From a virus: a stretch of 64,000 nt of DNA. The notes beneath the pieces were generated by a model, which had not been told where the DNA came from, did not search any database, and worked only from the letters and a program-made list of their open reading frames with translations. This document shows positions 8,848-17,476 of the stretch, piece after piece (the stretch's first letter is position 1; each line of letters opens with the position of its first letter). Made by a program: the position numbers and the translations under genes. The DNA lies in IMG/VR virus record IMGVR_UViG_3300037068_000078, positions 1-64,000 of that record; one strand, given 5' to 3'.

Positions 8848-9954
8848 ATGGTTGGTACTGTCACTGTTCCGGTTGGTGGGAACCTCATCTACGACACCAA
8901 TACGCTCATCGCGGTGGTCCCGAACTTGAAGCGGGCTACCTCGTTCCTTCTGGACAAGTTCTTTCCGAACGTGCACACGGCGGACTCGGAATTTGTCTCG
9001 ATCGACGTTGACATCGGCAAGCGGCGCATGTCGCCGTTTGTTTCGCCGCTCGTTGAAGGCAAGCTCGTCGAGCAGCGGCGCATTCAGACGAACGTGTTCA
9101 AGCCCGCGTACATCAAGGACAAGCGAGCGCCGGATCTTCGCAAGCCGGTGCGCCGCATGATCGGCGAGCGACTGGGCGGAGACATGACTGGTGCCGAGCG
9201 CGAGATGGCAAATCTCGAGTTCGAAATGTCCGATCAGGTGGACATGCTCACCCGTCGTCTCGAGTGGATGGCCGCGCAGGTGCTCGTCAAGGGCACTGTG
9301 ACCATCAGCGGCGAGGGCTTCCCCACCGTGGTCGTTGACTTCGGTCGCGACTCCACGCTCACCGTTGCCAAGACTGGCACGGCGAAGTGGACACCGGCGA
9401 ACGTTGCAGCTGGCAATGCGCTCCCGGTGATGGACATCGAGGCTTGGCAGCGCCAGATTCTCAAGAAGTCCGGCGCGCAGGTGACGGACATCGTGTTCAC
9501 CACCACTGCATGGGAGGGCTTCATCGCCGACCCGTTGCTGCGCGGCGCGATCTACTATCCGAAGCTCGGTGAAGGTGGCAACGCCATCAACATCGGCGCG
9601 CAGATCACGCGCGGTGCCGTGTACAAAGGCAAGTGGGGCCAGTACGACCTCTGGATCTACAACGAGTGGTTCGTTGAGTCCGGCACGGATGGACAGACGA
9701 ATGTCGATCAGGAATACCCGATGATGCCAGATGGCTCGATCATCCTGGCGGGCGCGGACCTGATGGGCATGCGCGCGTTCGGCCAGATCCTGGACCCCGC
9801 GCACAACTACGCGGGTCTCCCCTTCGCGCCCAAGACTTGGGTCAGCGAAGATCCCGCTCAGCGCTACCTGCTCATGCAGTCGTCGCCGATCGTGATCCCG
9901 TCGCGGGTCAACGGCTCGTTCGCAGCGCAGGTCTGCGATCCGGTGCTCGGCTAA
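8848..9954 (+). CDS. Major capsid protein (lambda gpE family)
   Basis: 368 residues, close to lambda gpE (341), with a strong leader (TTTAAGGAGAGAATAG) and the expected position after the decoration gene. Family features are FLLDKFFPN near residue 33, DIGKRRMSPFVSPL near 52, and a C-terminal QRYLLMQSSPIVIPSRVNG segment that matches the lambda-type C-terminus. It forms the icosahedral shell with an HK97 fold. The long minus-strand frame opposite this gene is a codon-usage shadow. Confidence 0.93.
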   Translation: MVGTVTVPVGGNLIYDTNTLIAVVPNLKRATSFLLDKFFPNVHTADSEFVSIDVDIGKRRMSPFVSPLVEGKLVEQRRIQTNVFKPAYIKDKRAPDLRKPVRRMIGERLGGDMTGAEREMANLEFEMSDQVDMLTRRLEWMAAQVLVKGTVTISGEGFPTVVVDFGRDSTLTVAKTGTAKWTPANVAAGNALPVMDIEAWQRQILKKSGAQVTDIVFTTTAWEGFIADPLLRGAIYYPKLGEGGNAINIGAQITRGAVYKGKWGQYDLWIYNEWFVESGTDGQTNVDQEYPMMPDGSIILAGADLMGMRAFGQILDPAHNYAGLPFAPKTWVSEDPAQRYLLMQSSPIVIPSRVNGSFAAQVCDPVLG

Positions 9955-10000
9955 GTAGCCGGGCACTACACCTTTTAACTCTCAGCAACAGGAGGCCTAA

Positions 10001-10291
10001 ATGGCAGAGGAAAAAGAGAGCAAGAAAATGGGCCGCGCGCTGGTGGCGCGCGGTCGCACGGTCGAGGCAGCAGTGCCCGGCTCCAAGCGGGTGGTCGGTT
10101 ACGATCCCGACACTAAGCAGGCGCTTCACGGCCCCGTGATGAAGCAATACGGCGAGCACCAGGAGGTTACGCTGCCTCTCGATGAGATCCGCACGCTGCA
10201 GGACAGCGGGTTCCTCATTGACCCCAACAAGGGTCAAGAACCGAGGAACGCGTTGGCCGAGGGCTCTCACATGCAAGAGTTCTCTAACTGA
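10001..10291 (+). CDS. Hypothetical protein after major capsid gene
   Basis: 96 residues, ATG after an AGGAGGCCTAA ribosome binding site. It is charged at the N-terminus (MAEEKESKKMGR), with VPGSKRVVGYDPD and LPLDEIRTLQDSGFL further on. It is probably a small virion or head-completion protein by position; no family is recognised. It overlaps the next gene by one base. Confidence 0.7.
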   Translation: MAEEKESKKMGRALVARGRTVEAAVPGSKRVVGYDPDTKQALHGPVMKQYGEHQEVTLPLDEIRTLQDSGFLIDPNKGQEPRNALAEGSHMQEFSN

Positions 10292-10704
10292 TGTTCCCCG
10301 AGTGGGTCCTGCTCATACTGAAAGAGAACGGAGTCGCGGGGGCGATCGTCTTCGTTCTCTGCAGTGTGGTAGTGGCCCTCGCTTACGTTGTTCGCTCGAT
10401 GTACAATCAAGCGAACAAGGTCTACGGCTATCGCCTCACCGAGCGCGACACGCTCACCAAGGCGCTGAACGATGCCACAGCTGCGATCAACGCCATGAAG
10501 GTGTCAGCTGACGAGCGCAACGAAGTTACTGACGAGATGGCTATTTCCCTCAAGCTACTCGTGCAGCGAATAGAGTCCAACCACCTAGCGCTCAAGGATG
10601 AGATGATCCGCACGGGCGCTTCGGTCACTACTGCGGCAACAGTGTATGCGAAGACGGTCGACGACATTCGTGCCACTATCCTCGCGATTGGACACCGCAA
10701 GTGA
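10291..10704 (+). CDS. Single-pass membrane protein with coiled coil
   Basis: 137 residues with one N-terminal transmembrane helix (GAIVFVLCSVVVALAYVV) and a long helical, coiled-coil-prone cytoplasmic or periplasmic part. It starts on the last base of the previous stop and shares a GTGA junction with the next gene. It belongs to a run of membrane or coiled-coil genes (10291-11379) inserted between the capsid and connector genes. Holin-like or superinfection roles are possible, but nothing decides between them. Confidence 0.65.
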   Translation: MFPEWVLLILKENGVAGAIVFVLCSVVVALAYVVRSMYNQANKVYGYRLTERDTLTKALNDATAAINAMKVSADERNEVTDEMAISLKLLVQRIESNHLALKDEMIRTGASVTTAATVYAKTVDDIRATILAIGHRK

Positions 10705-10982
10705 GCATCATAAGGTCTTTGTTGGGGGCGCTGCACATCTACCCCAGCGTATCGAGAGCAGAGTACGAAGAGGCGCTCGATGAGAATGTGCAGTACGACT
10801 TGGAAAGTCACTCTCGCGCAGTCGAGGGGCTCAAAGAGGCCACGGCACAGAATCGCGTGACCAATCGGAACCTCCGATCAACAGTCGCAGGGATCAAGCG
10901 CAGTGCGTTCATCGATCTCGAAGACATGATCAACCGCGACGTGGGCAAAAGGGCAAATGGAAATCATCAGCTTCCTCGCTAG
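10701..10982 (+). CDS. Hypothetical helical protein
   Basis: GTG start overlapping the previous stop; 93 residues. A short hydrophobic N-terminus (SIIRSLLGALHIY) precedes a charged helical part (YEEALDENVQYDLESHSRAV). It overlaps the next membrane protein gene by 26 bp. Not recognised. Confidence 0.55.
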   Translation: MSIIRSLLGALHIYPSVSRAEYEEALDENVQYDLESHSRAVEGLKEATAQNRVTNRNLRSTVAGIKRSAFIDLEDMINRDVGKRANGNHQLPR

Positions 10983-11379
10983 AGAGTGCCTGAACGGGAT
11001 CATCTTCCCGCTGGGGATGTGCTTCCTGTACTGGACATTCTGGCATCTAACGCAGGCACGCCTATCGTACGGTCCCGCCAAGTGGTTACGCGCCCCCGGT
11101 GTGGCAATGGCGTGCGTACTGGCCTGGATCTTCTTTGCGGATACTCTTGAGTCCGGGTCGATGTTCATCTTTCTGCGCGCGTTCAACGCGCACCAGACGG
11201 TGTCGATGCTGAAGTTCAACTTGGTCCTCATCGTATCCGGCTGCGCAATGGTGTTCGGCATGCTGCGCGGCATCTATCTCTTCTCGCGCAGGGAGATGGG
11301 ACACAAGGGCTGGATCTTCAGCGCGTTGTTCGCCGTCGCATTCGTAGCTGCTAGCCAGTGGTGGTCTCATGCCTATTGA
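10957..11379 (+). CDS. Multi-pass membrane protein
   Basis: 140 residues, mostly hydrophobic, with four likely transmembrane helices, e.g. GIIFPLGMCFLYWTFW, GVAMACVLAWIFF, LVLIVSGCAMVFGML and IFSALFAVAFVAAS. It resembles small phage inner-membrane proteins of unknown role. It overlaps the FII-like gene by 11 bp, so translation is probably coupled. Confidence 0.65.
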   Translation: MEIISFLARECLNGIIFPLGMCFLYWTFWHLTQARLSYGPAKWLRAPGVAMACVLAWIFFADTLESGSMFIFLRAFNAHQTVSMLKFNLVLIVSGCAMVFGMLRGIYLFSRREMGHKGWIFSALFAVAFVAASQWWSHAY

Positions 11380-11749
11380 CTTCTCTGCGCTCGTGCTCGG
11401 CCCGTGCATGAACACGTTCGCGAAAGGCGTGAGTGTTACGCCGATCGCGTCCAATCCGATGGGTGCACCGTACACCGCACGCGGCATCTGGATTGTCGAG
11501 AACGTCACGGTCATGGCGGACTACGAGGCACCTGTCTCGTCGCGCAACATAAAGTTCGGCATCAAGCTGGATGACTTCCCGTTCCCGCCCGCGCAGGGGG
11601 ACTACGTGACGGTCGCGGTCAAGGATCTGCCCATGGGGTACAAGGCGGACAACCTGGACCCCAGTGCCAGCGTAGACTTCGTCATCGACAACGACCAGCC
11701 CGACGGGCAGGGCGGCAGCACGCTGTTCCTCAAAAGAAAGCCACAGTGA
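11369..11749 (+). CDS. Head-tail connector, lambda FII-like
   Basis: 126 residues with a predominantly beta pattern. The N-terminal FSALVLGPCMNTF resembles the start of FII-type attachment proteins, followed by beta strands around a DYVTVAVKDLPMGY segment and a conserved-looking SVDFVIDNDQPDGQGGSTLFLKR. FII caps the connector for tail attachment. The position between head genes and tail completion genes supports this. Confidence 0.65.
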   Translation: MPIDFSALVLGPCMNTFAKGVSVTPIASNPMGAPYTARGIWIVENVTVMADYEAPVSSRNIKFGIKLDDFPFPPAQGDYVTVAVKDLPMGYKADNLDPSASVDFVIDNDQPDGQGGSTLFLKRKPQ

Positions 11750-12315
11750 GCACTATCGCCACGTACATACGCGATCAGGCGTACAAGCGGCTGACCGTTG
11801 GCCCCATCGCGGGCAACTGGGAGAAGACGCGCAAGCTGCCTATCCCCACGCTCAGCGACCAGGATCTGCCCTGCCTCAGCGTGTTCATGATCCGCGAGAA
11901 CATGGAGGCCGATGGGGATGAAACCGTTGGGCCGCCGCGCTTCGTGTGCAACATGGTACTCGGCATCTCCATCTTCGACAGCGCGCTGAAGCCGGACGTG
12001 CTCGACGGCAAGCTTGATACGCTGGTGGATCTCATCGAGGACACGCTGCTGCAGGATATCACGTTCGTCTCCATGAAATGGACGGATGGTCAGCAGTTGC
12101 TCGAAGGGTTCCCCAGCATACAGCGGACGAACCACTACCCGCAAAACGGCGAGTCGTATCTCATGGAGGCACGCATCGCCATGACTATCAAGTACCGCGT
12201 GTTCTTCGAGCCCATCGCACCGAATGCCTTCACAGAGGTGGACGTGCACGCGGCACCGTTCGACGGAACCATAGACTCCGGCGAGTTCACTACTTCGATT
12301 GACCTGCCACAATAA
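11746..12315 (+). CDS. Tail completion/terminator-like protein
   Basis: GTG start, GTGA junction with the connector gene. 189 residues with an alpha/beta pattern: IATYIRDQAYKRLTVG at the N-terminus, LPCLSVFMIREN and a C-terminal MEARIAMTIKYRVF strand, like small tail-terminator proteins. Such proteins cap the tail tube and join it to the head. The assignment rests mainly on its position before the sheath gene. Confidence 0.55.
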   Translation: MSTIATYIRDQAYKRLTVGPIAGNWEKTRKLPIPTLSDQDLPCLSVFMIRENMEADGDETVGPPRFVCNMVLGISIFDSALKPDVLDGKLDTLVDLIEDTLLQDITFVSMKWTDGQQLLEGFPSIQRTNHYPQNGESYLMEARIAMTIKYRVFFEPIAPNAFTEVDVHAAPFDGTIDSGEFTTSIDLPQ

Positions 12316-12332
12316 TCATAAGGAGCCCGCAC

Positions 12333-12620
12333 GTGCCCATCATCACAGTGTACCCTACGCATGAGAACGCGCACGTTCTCGCCCATCCGCAGAGCGGCAA
12401 GATCAGTGACGAGGGCTCCAAGTGGGAGCACGACCCGTTCACGCAGCGGCTCATCGACACGAACGAGATCTCTACGGATCCCGCACGCGCGCACAAGTTC
12501 AGCGCCAACAAGAAAACCGATCACGGCAAGCCCCCCGCCCGCGCGACCACTGCAGGTCAAACGGGGGCGGCGGCAGCTGCGATGGTTGCTGACTCGCCCT
12601 CTTCCACGGATCAGAGCTAA
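12333..12620 (+). CDS. DUF2635-like small tail gene (Mu gp38-like)
   Basis: GTG start after a TAAGGAGCC ribosome binding site; 95 residues. The first half (PIITVYPTHENAHVLAHP, then WEHDPFTQRLIDTNEIS) follows the DUF2635 pattern of a small protein encoded just before the Mu sheath gene. The second half is Ala/Thr/Ser-rich and looks disordered. The position immediately before the sheath supports the call. Confidence 0.6.
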   Translation: MPIITVYPTHENAHVLAHPQSGKISDEGSKWEHDPFTQRLIDTNEISTDPARAHKFSANKKTDHGKPPARATTAGQTGAAAAAMVADSPSSTDQS

Positions 12621-12633
12621 GGAGCCACGCTAG

Positions 12634-14400
12634 ATGACTATCAGCACGCAAATCCCCGAGAGTTGGAACCTTCCGCTCTTTTGGGCCACGGTCGACGGAA
12701 GTCAGGCCGGAAACACTTCGAGCGCACAGCGCGCTCTCCTCGTAGGCCAGATGTTCACGTCCGGTGGTTTCTCGGGGACCGCCGCGCTGAACGTTGCCAT
12801 CCCGGTGGGGTCCGCTGCGCAGGCGGCCAACTTCTTCGGGCTCGGCTCCATGCTTCATCGCATGTGCGTGGCGTTCTTCGCCAGTAACACGTCGCAGCAG
12901 TTGTGGTGCCTGCCCATCGCGGACCCTGCAGGGCAGGCGGCCACGGGCACGCTCGTGTTCAGTGTCAGCAACCTGCAGTCCGGTGTTCTCTCGCTCTACA
13001 TCGCGGGCCAGAACATGCAGATCACGGTGAACTCGACGGACACGGCGACCATCGTGGCGACAAACGTGGCTGCGGCCATCAACGCGCTTGACCCGCTGCC
13101 CATCACCGCCACTGCTGCGGCTGGTGTCGTCACCATGACTTGCCAGTGGGTTGGGCTCACCGGCAACGACATCATCGTCATGCCGAACTACTACGGCCCG
13201 CAGTCCGGCGAGGTGATGCCAGCTGGCTTGACCATGCTGATGTCGCAGATCACCATCCCGGCCTCGGCAGCCACCACGACCGCGTCGCCGACGCTGACGT
13301 TCACTGCAGGTGCAGACATCAACGTTGTGGCAGGTATGACCGCGTATGACCTGACGGTCGGAACACCGAGCGCGACGTCGATCCTGGGCACGGTGCTCTC
13401 GGTCGCCAACACCACGGTGACGCTGAATGCGAACGCCGCACATGCGGTTACGCTGAGCGACAACATTGGCTTCTTCTCCACTGCGTGGGGGCAGCTGCAG
13501 GGTGGAACGGGCAACCCCGGCTTCTCGTCGGCGATCGCCAACATCCAGCTTCTGCAGTTCCTCTACGTGGGCCTGCCGTACAACGACGCGGCGTCACTCT
13601 CCGCGTGGGCGGCGGAGTACGGCTTCGGCACGGGGGGCCGCTGGAACTTCCAGCGCCAGCAATATGGCATGGTGCTCAACTGCAGGCGGGATACGTACTC
13701 GAACCTGCTCACCTGGGGCATCACGCAGAACGCGCCCGTCATCTCGACGCTCGGCATCGAGCCCAAGGTCCCGACGCCGCTCTGGGAGGTCACGGCGTGC
13801 TATGCCGCTGACGCTGCCCTCGGCTTCACTGACGACCCTGCTCGTCCACTACAGACCCTTGAGCTCCTGGGCGTGTTGCCCGCGCTTCAGCAGGATCGCT
13901 TCCTGCAGACGCAGCGCAACAATCTCGCCAATAGCGGCCTTGCCGTGCAGGGCGTCAACTCAGCTGGCAACATGGAGATCCTCGTCGAGGAGTCGCAGTA
14001 CCAGTTCAACGCGTTCGGTCAGGCGGATACCGCGTTCGGCAAGCTCACCGTCCTGGCGACGCTGGCCGAGTTGCTCACGCGCATGAAGTCGGCGATCACG
14101 TCGAAGTACCCGCGCTCCAAGCTGGTGCCTGATGGCACCCGCATCGGTCCAGGCCAAGCGGCCGTCACGCCGACGGACATCAAGGCTGAGATCGTGTCGG
14201 AGTACCGTGCTGCAGAGTTCGACGGGCTAGTTGCCAGCACCACGGACTTCATCGCGAACCTGATCGTTCAGATCGACCCGAACAGCCCCAACAAGGTTCA
14301 GGTTCTCTGGCCGCCGCGTCTCGCTGGTCAGCTGCGTCAATTCGACGTGCTGGCACAGTTCCGTCTCATGTACCCCGACGACACGCAAGTCGCGTCGTAA
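12634..14400 (+). CDS. Contractile tail sheath protein (Mu gpL-like)
   Basis: 588 residues. The N-terminus (IPESWNLPLFWATVDGS) and C-terminal domain match Mu gpL-type sheaths: LVGLPYND-like text near residue 310 (FLYVGLPYNDAASLSAW), GIEPKVPTPLWEVTACYAA near 375, and a C-terminal QVLWPPRLAGQLRQFDVL. Residues about 95-285 carry an inserted Thr/Ala-rich beta domain. The sheath contracts to drive the tube through the host envelope; this gene identifies the phage as a myovirus type. Confidence 0.93.
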   Translation: MTISTQIPESWNLPLFWATVDGSQAGNTSSAQRALLVGQMFTSGGFSGTAALNVAIPVGSAAQAANFFGLGSMLHRMCVAFFASNTSQQLWCLPIADPAGQAATGTLVFSVSNLQSGVLSLYIAGQNMQITVNSTDTATIVATNVAAAINALDPLPITATAAAGVVTMTCQWVGLTGNDIIVMPNYYGPQSGEVMPAGLTMLMSQITIPASAATTTASPTLTFTAGADINVVAGMTAYDLTVGTPSATSILGTVLSVANTTVTLNANAAHAVTLSDNIGFFSTAWGQLQGGTGNPGFSSAIANIQLLQFLYVGLPYNDAASLSAWAAEYGFGTGGRWNFQRQQYGMVLNCRRDTYSNLLTWGITQNAPVISTLGIEPKVPTPLWEVTACYAADAALGFTDDPARPLQTLELLGVLPALQQDRFLQTQRNNLANSGLAVQGVNSAGNMEILVEESQYQFNAFGQADTAFGKLTVLATLAELLTRMKSAITSKYPRSKLVPDGTRIGPGQAAVTPTDIKAEIVSEYRAAEFDGLVASTTDFIANLIVQIDPNSPNKVQVLWPPRLAGQLRQFDVLAQFRLMYPDDTQVAS

Positions 14401-14429
14401 CCCCGCCATTTTGAGAGGACGAACAAACA

Positions 14430-14795
14430 ATGGCAAGCCCGAATAGAATTGGCGGTGTCCTCAGTCTGCGTGTCGATGGCACGCAGTATGAGGCTCGCGG
14501 CAACTTCCAAGTCACACCTAGCTCTGTCAAGCGTACGGGCGTGGCTGGTCAGGACAACGTGCACGGCTTCATCGAGGAGCCGATCGTACCGTCCATCAAG
14601 GGAGACCTCTCCATCGGCAATCAGTTGTCGGTGAAGCAGCTGGAGGCACTGGACAACGTCACAGTGCAGGTGATCCTCGCCAACGGGCGCACGTACGTTC
14701 TATCGAACGCGTGGACCACGTCGGCGTTCGTCATCGACGCGCACGACGGCAAGGTCGAGGTCACGTTTGAGGGGCTCACCTGCGACGAGATGTAG
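14430..14795 (+). CDS. Tail tube protein (Mu gpM-like)
   Basis: 121 residues with the Mu-type tube pattern: IGGVLSLRVDGTQYEARGNF at the N-terminus and a central VKRTGVAGQDNVHGFIEEP, a hallmark of this family. It sits directly after the sheath gene. The protein polymerises as hexameric rings to form the inner tube. The length is normal. Confidence 0.93.
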   Translation: MASPNRIGGVLSLRVDGTQYEARGNFQVTPSSVKRTGVAGQDNVHGFIEEPIVPSIKGDLSIGNQLSVKQLEALDNVTVQVILANGRTYVLSNAWTTSAFVIDAHDGKVEVTFEGLTCDEM

Positions 14796-14858
14796 TTGGA
14801 ATGAGGGCTGGCAACTTGCCCTAAAAGTTGCACCACAAACAAAAATCAGAGGACTACC

Positions 14859-15221
14859 ATGACGAAGCGCGTTGCAAAGGTTGAAAAGGAAGGGCTCACC
14901 GAAGAACAGCCTGAGGCTGTGCCTGCGGATGAGCTTTTCTCATATGTGCTGCAGAAACCGATCAAGTCGTACGGCAAGGAAGTGCGTGTCATCAAGATGC
15001 GTCGACCGACCGGTCATGATTTGATGGCAGTGGGCAACCCGGTGGTTTTCTATCCATATACTACGCCAATCAAAATCGAGCACGACTTGCCCAAGGTGCT
15101 CAACATGGTGGCGCGTATCTCCGAGCCGCCCATCCCGTCAGGCTCACTGGCGGACATGGACCCCAACGACATCCTCGGCATTGCTTGGGCCATCTCGCCG
15201 TTTTTTACTCCGGCGAGGTAG
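14859..15221 (+). CDS. Tail assembly chaperone, short form (Mu gp41-like)
   Basis: 120 residues in the zero frame, ending FFTPAR. A central KMRRPTGHDLMAVGNP and DMDPNDILGIAWAISPFF match tail assembly chaperones encoded between tube and tape measure. The chaperone coats the tape measure protein during tail assembly. A T6 run near its 3' end allows a -1 slip into the next frame (see the fusion entry). Confidence 0.85.
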   Translation: MTKRVAKVEKEGLTEEQPEAVPADELFSYVLQKPIKSYGKEVRVIKMRRPTGHDLMAVGNPVVFYPYTTPIKIEHDLPKVLNMVARISEPPIPSGSLADMDPNDILGIAWAISPFFTPAR

Positions 15222-15376
15222 ACACGCCGTTGGTCTACGAGCTCGTAGACATCGCAATCGACCTCGCCTTGACTTTCAAGTGCAGCCCCTTCGAGTTCAT
15301 GGACGTACCACCGCGCTCGCTATACATGCTCAGGCAGCGCACGAACGTCGTGATCAAGAAAATGCAGCAGGATTAA
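14859..15376 (+). CDS. Tail assembly chaperone, -1 frameshift fusion (Mu gp41-gp42-like)
   Basis: Slipping back one base in TTTTTTA at 15201-15207 joins codon TTT (15204-15206, re-paired to 15203-15205) to TAC TCC GGC GAG in the -1 frame. This gives about 172 residues ending KKMQQD just before the tape measure ATG. The downstream segment (PLVYELVDIAIDLALTFKC) has no good start of its own. Programmed -1 frameshifting at this locus is established for lambda G/GT and many phages, including Mu-like ones. That it happens here is inference. Confidence 0.7.
15200..15207 (+). other. Slippery sequence for -1 frameshift
   Basis: GTTTTTTA, with zero-frame codons TTT TTT ACT. The zero frame stops 12 bases later at TAG 15219-15221. 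The -1 frame stays open to 15376. The first re-pairing (TTT to GTT) is imperfect, so single-tRNA slippage on the second TTT is more likely. Confidence 0.65.
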
Positions 15377-17476
15377 ATGTCTGAACAAGAGACCCTTCGC
15401 CTCGTCGCTGAAGTAGTCGACAAGTACAGCGCACCGATGAAGCAGATGATGGACCAGCTGAACAAGCTGGGCCAAGCGGCGAAGGGTGTCCACGAGGATG
15501 GCAAGAAGCGCACTAACGAGCACACCAAGGCGTTTCGTGATCTTCACGACCAGCTGAACAAGGTCAAGGATACTACCACCGACGTTCTTCGTCCCGCGTT
15601 CAATGCGCTGGGTATTACGGTTCTCTCCGTTGCAGGCAGCATCGCAGCGGTGAGCGAGGCGGTCAAGAACTTCGGCGAGTACGGGCAGAAGCTGGAGTAC
15701 GCACACCGCGCCAGCGGCCTGCTCACATCCTCCGTGCGGGGCTTGTCCGAGGCGAACGAGCGCTTCGGCATGTCAGCCGAGGACACCATACGCTCGCTGG
15801 AGCAGTTCGGCGGGCACATGAACGAGCTCGCTCGCAAGAACCCGAACTACATAAACGAGTTCAAGAAGTACCCGCGCCTGTGGAACGAGCTAGGCAGCGC
15901 GCTGATGAACGGGCATCTCACCCGTCAGCAGCAGCTGGACAAGGCGATGAACTACGTCTCTACCATCCGAGACGTCGACCAGAAGAAGCGCGTGCTGGCG
16001 CTGCTCGGCCTACCCGAGAACTGGGCTTATCTCTCCGAGAAAGAGATGGCCGAGATGCGCAAGCGGGCGGAGGACTTCAACAACCGCTTCCCGTTCAGCG
16101 CCAAGGCCGCCGAGGATGCCAAGAAGGCGTGGGACGACTTGATCACCACGTTCCACGGCCTGCGCGATGAGATGGGTGGCGAGTTCGCGCCCGGCTTCTC
16201 TAAGGGCCTGAAGGAGTTCAACGAGCTCATTAACTCCGAGTCCTTCAAGGAGTTCAAGGGCTACGTTGACGCCGTGGGCAAGTCGCTGAGCGGCTGGAAC
16301 ATCGGCTCATTCAAGTCTGACGCGCAGGATCTAAAGGCAATCATGGACGCCATCAGCGCGACCGTGCACGGCGTCGAGGGTATGTGGGCGAAGATCGCCG
16401 AGATCTGGAAGCGAGGCTTCGGCAGCGGCACGGGCACAGGTGCGCCCGGTAGCCAAAGCGACCAAAAGCAGCAGGACAACGTGAAGGAGGGCACTCGCAA
16501 GGGTCTCGAGGAGTTCTACAACACGCTCAAGCAACAAAACAACGACGGCGGCTACACTCCCATGGCGTACCATCCCCCCGGCTCATCCGGCGGCGGAGGC
16601 GGGGGGACGCCGAGGTTTGGAAGCGCGGAGTACCCGAACCTTGGTGCGGGCGCACCGGGTGGCGGCGGTGGTCTCAGCGGTGGCAGTGTTCCGAAGTCCT
16701 CGCAAGGAACAGGGAACGGTGCTCTGGGTCCCGATGCGATGTACTCAATGAACCCTGGTCCGCAGAATGATTCGGCGCTTGCCTCTGATCGTGAGAAGCG
16801 GTTTAGGGATGAGGTCACTAGAAATCCCGGGCTTCTTGACCGCATGGCGCAAATATCGCTCGGCGAGAACAAGGGCAAGAAGGCCAATCAAGAGGTCATC
16901 GAGACGATATTCAACCGCGCTTCAGCGCGCGGCACCTCGCTTGCGCAGGCAATGAAGGAATACACGGGGCGAGGTTCCGATGGTTACTATCCGGGGACCA
17001 CGTTCTCGGGCGGTGCGCGGGCGATGGGCAACGCAAAGCTTCGCGCCATGGCAGAGGAGCACATTCGCAAAGCGTGGGGCGGCAGCAACGTCAGCGGATA
17101 TGCCACGGACAATTCATCGAGTTGGTTGGCTGAGAAAGAAAAGCGGTCTGGTGCATTCACGTGGCACAACGACGACAGCGCTGAGTCGTTCTTCTCACCG
17201 GGAAAGTCTGGGGGTGGGCGAGCCTCTCGAGGCAGCTATCTCAAGTGGCTGCACGGGCTCGATGGTCAGAGGAAAGACAGCGACGCCGAGCTTCTCTCCA
17301 AGGGCATGAAGACCATGGACAACCGCGACTTCAAGGGCAACGCCAACGTGACAGTTGACTTCCGCAACATGCCGAAGGGCGTTGCCGTTGCTGGCAAGGC
17401 TGATGGCATGTTCAAGCAGGTGACGCTCAACCGTGGGCGGCAGATGTTCGACAGCGACAAGATGGGTCTCGGCTGA
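15377..17476 (+). CDS. Tape measure protein with C-terminal peptidoglycan-hydrolase-like domain
   Basis: 699 residues. The N-terminal 350 are helical and coiled-coil-prone with a hydrophobic segment (FNALGITVLSVAGSIAAV, near 75-92), typical of tape measures. A Gly/Ser-rich linker spans about 395-455. Residues about 495-625 (MAQISLGENKGKKANQEV, then IETIFNRASARGTSLAQAM) resemble SleB-type cell-wall hydrolases or transglycosylases with a candidate catalytic Glu in LGENKG. The C-terminus (VTVDFRNMPKGVAVAG) resembles Mu-like tape measure ends. It sets tail length and probably helps degrade murein during infection. Confidence 0.85.
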   Translation: MSEQETLRLVAEVVDKYSAPMKQMMDQLNKLGQAAKGVHEDGKKRTNEHTKAFRDLHDQLNKVKDTTTDVLRPAFNALGITVLSVAGSIAAVSEAVKNFGEYGQKLEYAHRASGLLTSSVRGLSEANERFGMSAEDTIRSLEQFGGHMNELARKNPNYINEFKKYPRLWNELGSALMNGHLTRQQQLDKAMNYVSTIRDVDQKKRVLALLGLPENWAYLSEKEMAEMRKRAEDFNNRFPFSAKAAEDAKKAWDDLITTFHGLRDEMGGEFAPGFSKGLKEFNELINSESFKEFKGYVDAVGKSLSGWNIGSFKSDAQDLKAIMDAISATVHGVEGMWAKIAEIWKRGFGSGTGTGAPGSQSDQKQQDNVKEGTRKGLEEFYNTLKQQNNDGGYTPMAYHPPGSSGGGGGGTPRFGSAEYPNLGAGAPGGGGGLSGGSVPKSSQGTGNGALGPDAMYSMNPGPQNDSALASDREKRFRDEVTRNPGLLDRMAQISLGENKGKKANQEVIETIFNRASARGTSLAQAMKEYTGRGSDGYYPGTTFSGGARAMGNAKLRAMAEEHIRKAWGGSNVSGYATDNSSSWLAEKEKRSGAFTWHNDDSAESFFSPGKSGGGRASRGSYLKWLHGLDGQRKDSDAELLSKGMKTMDNRDFKGNANVTVDFRNMPKGVAVAGKADGMFKQVTLNRGRQMFDSDKMGLG

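Noticed and set aside
8815-9966. 383-residue minus-strand ORF opposite the major capsid gene
   Set aside because: It mirrors the capsid gene, is rich in His/Arg/Leu typical of reverse-strand shadows of GC-rich genes, and has no ribosome binding site.
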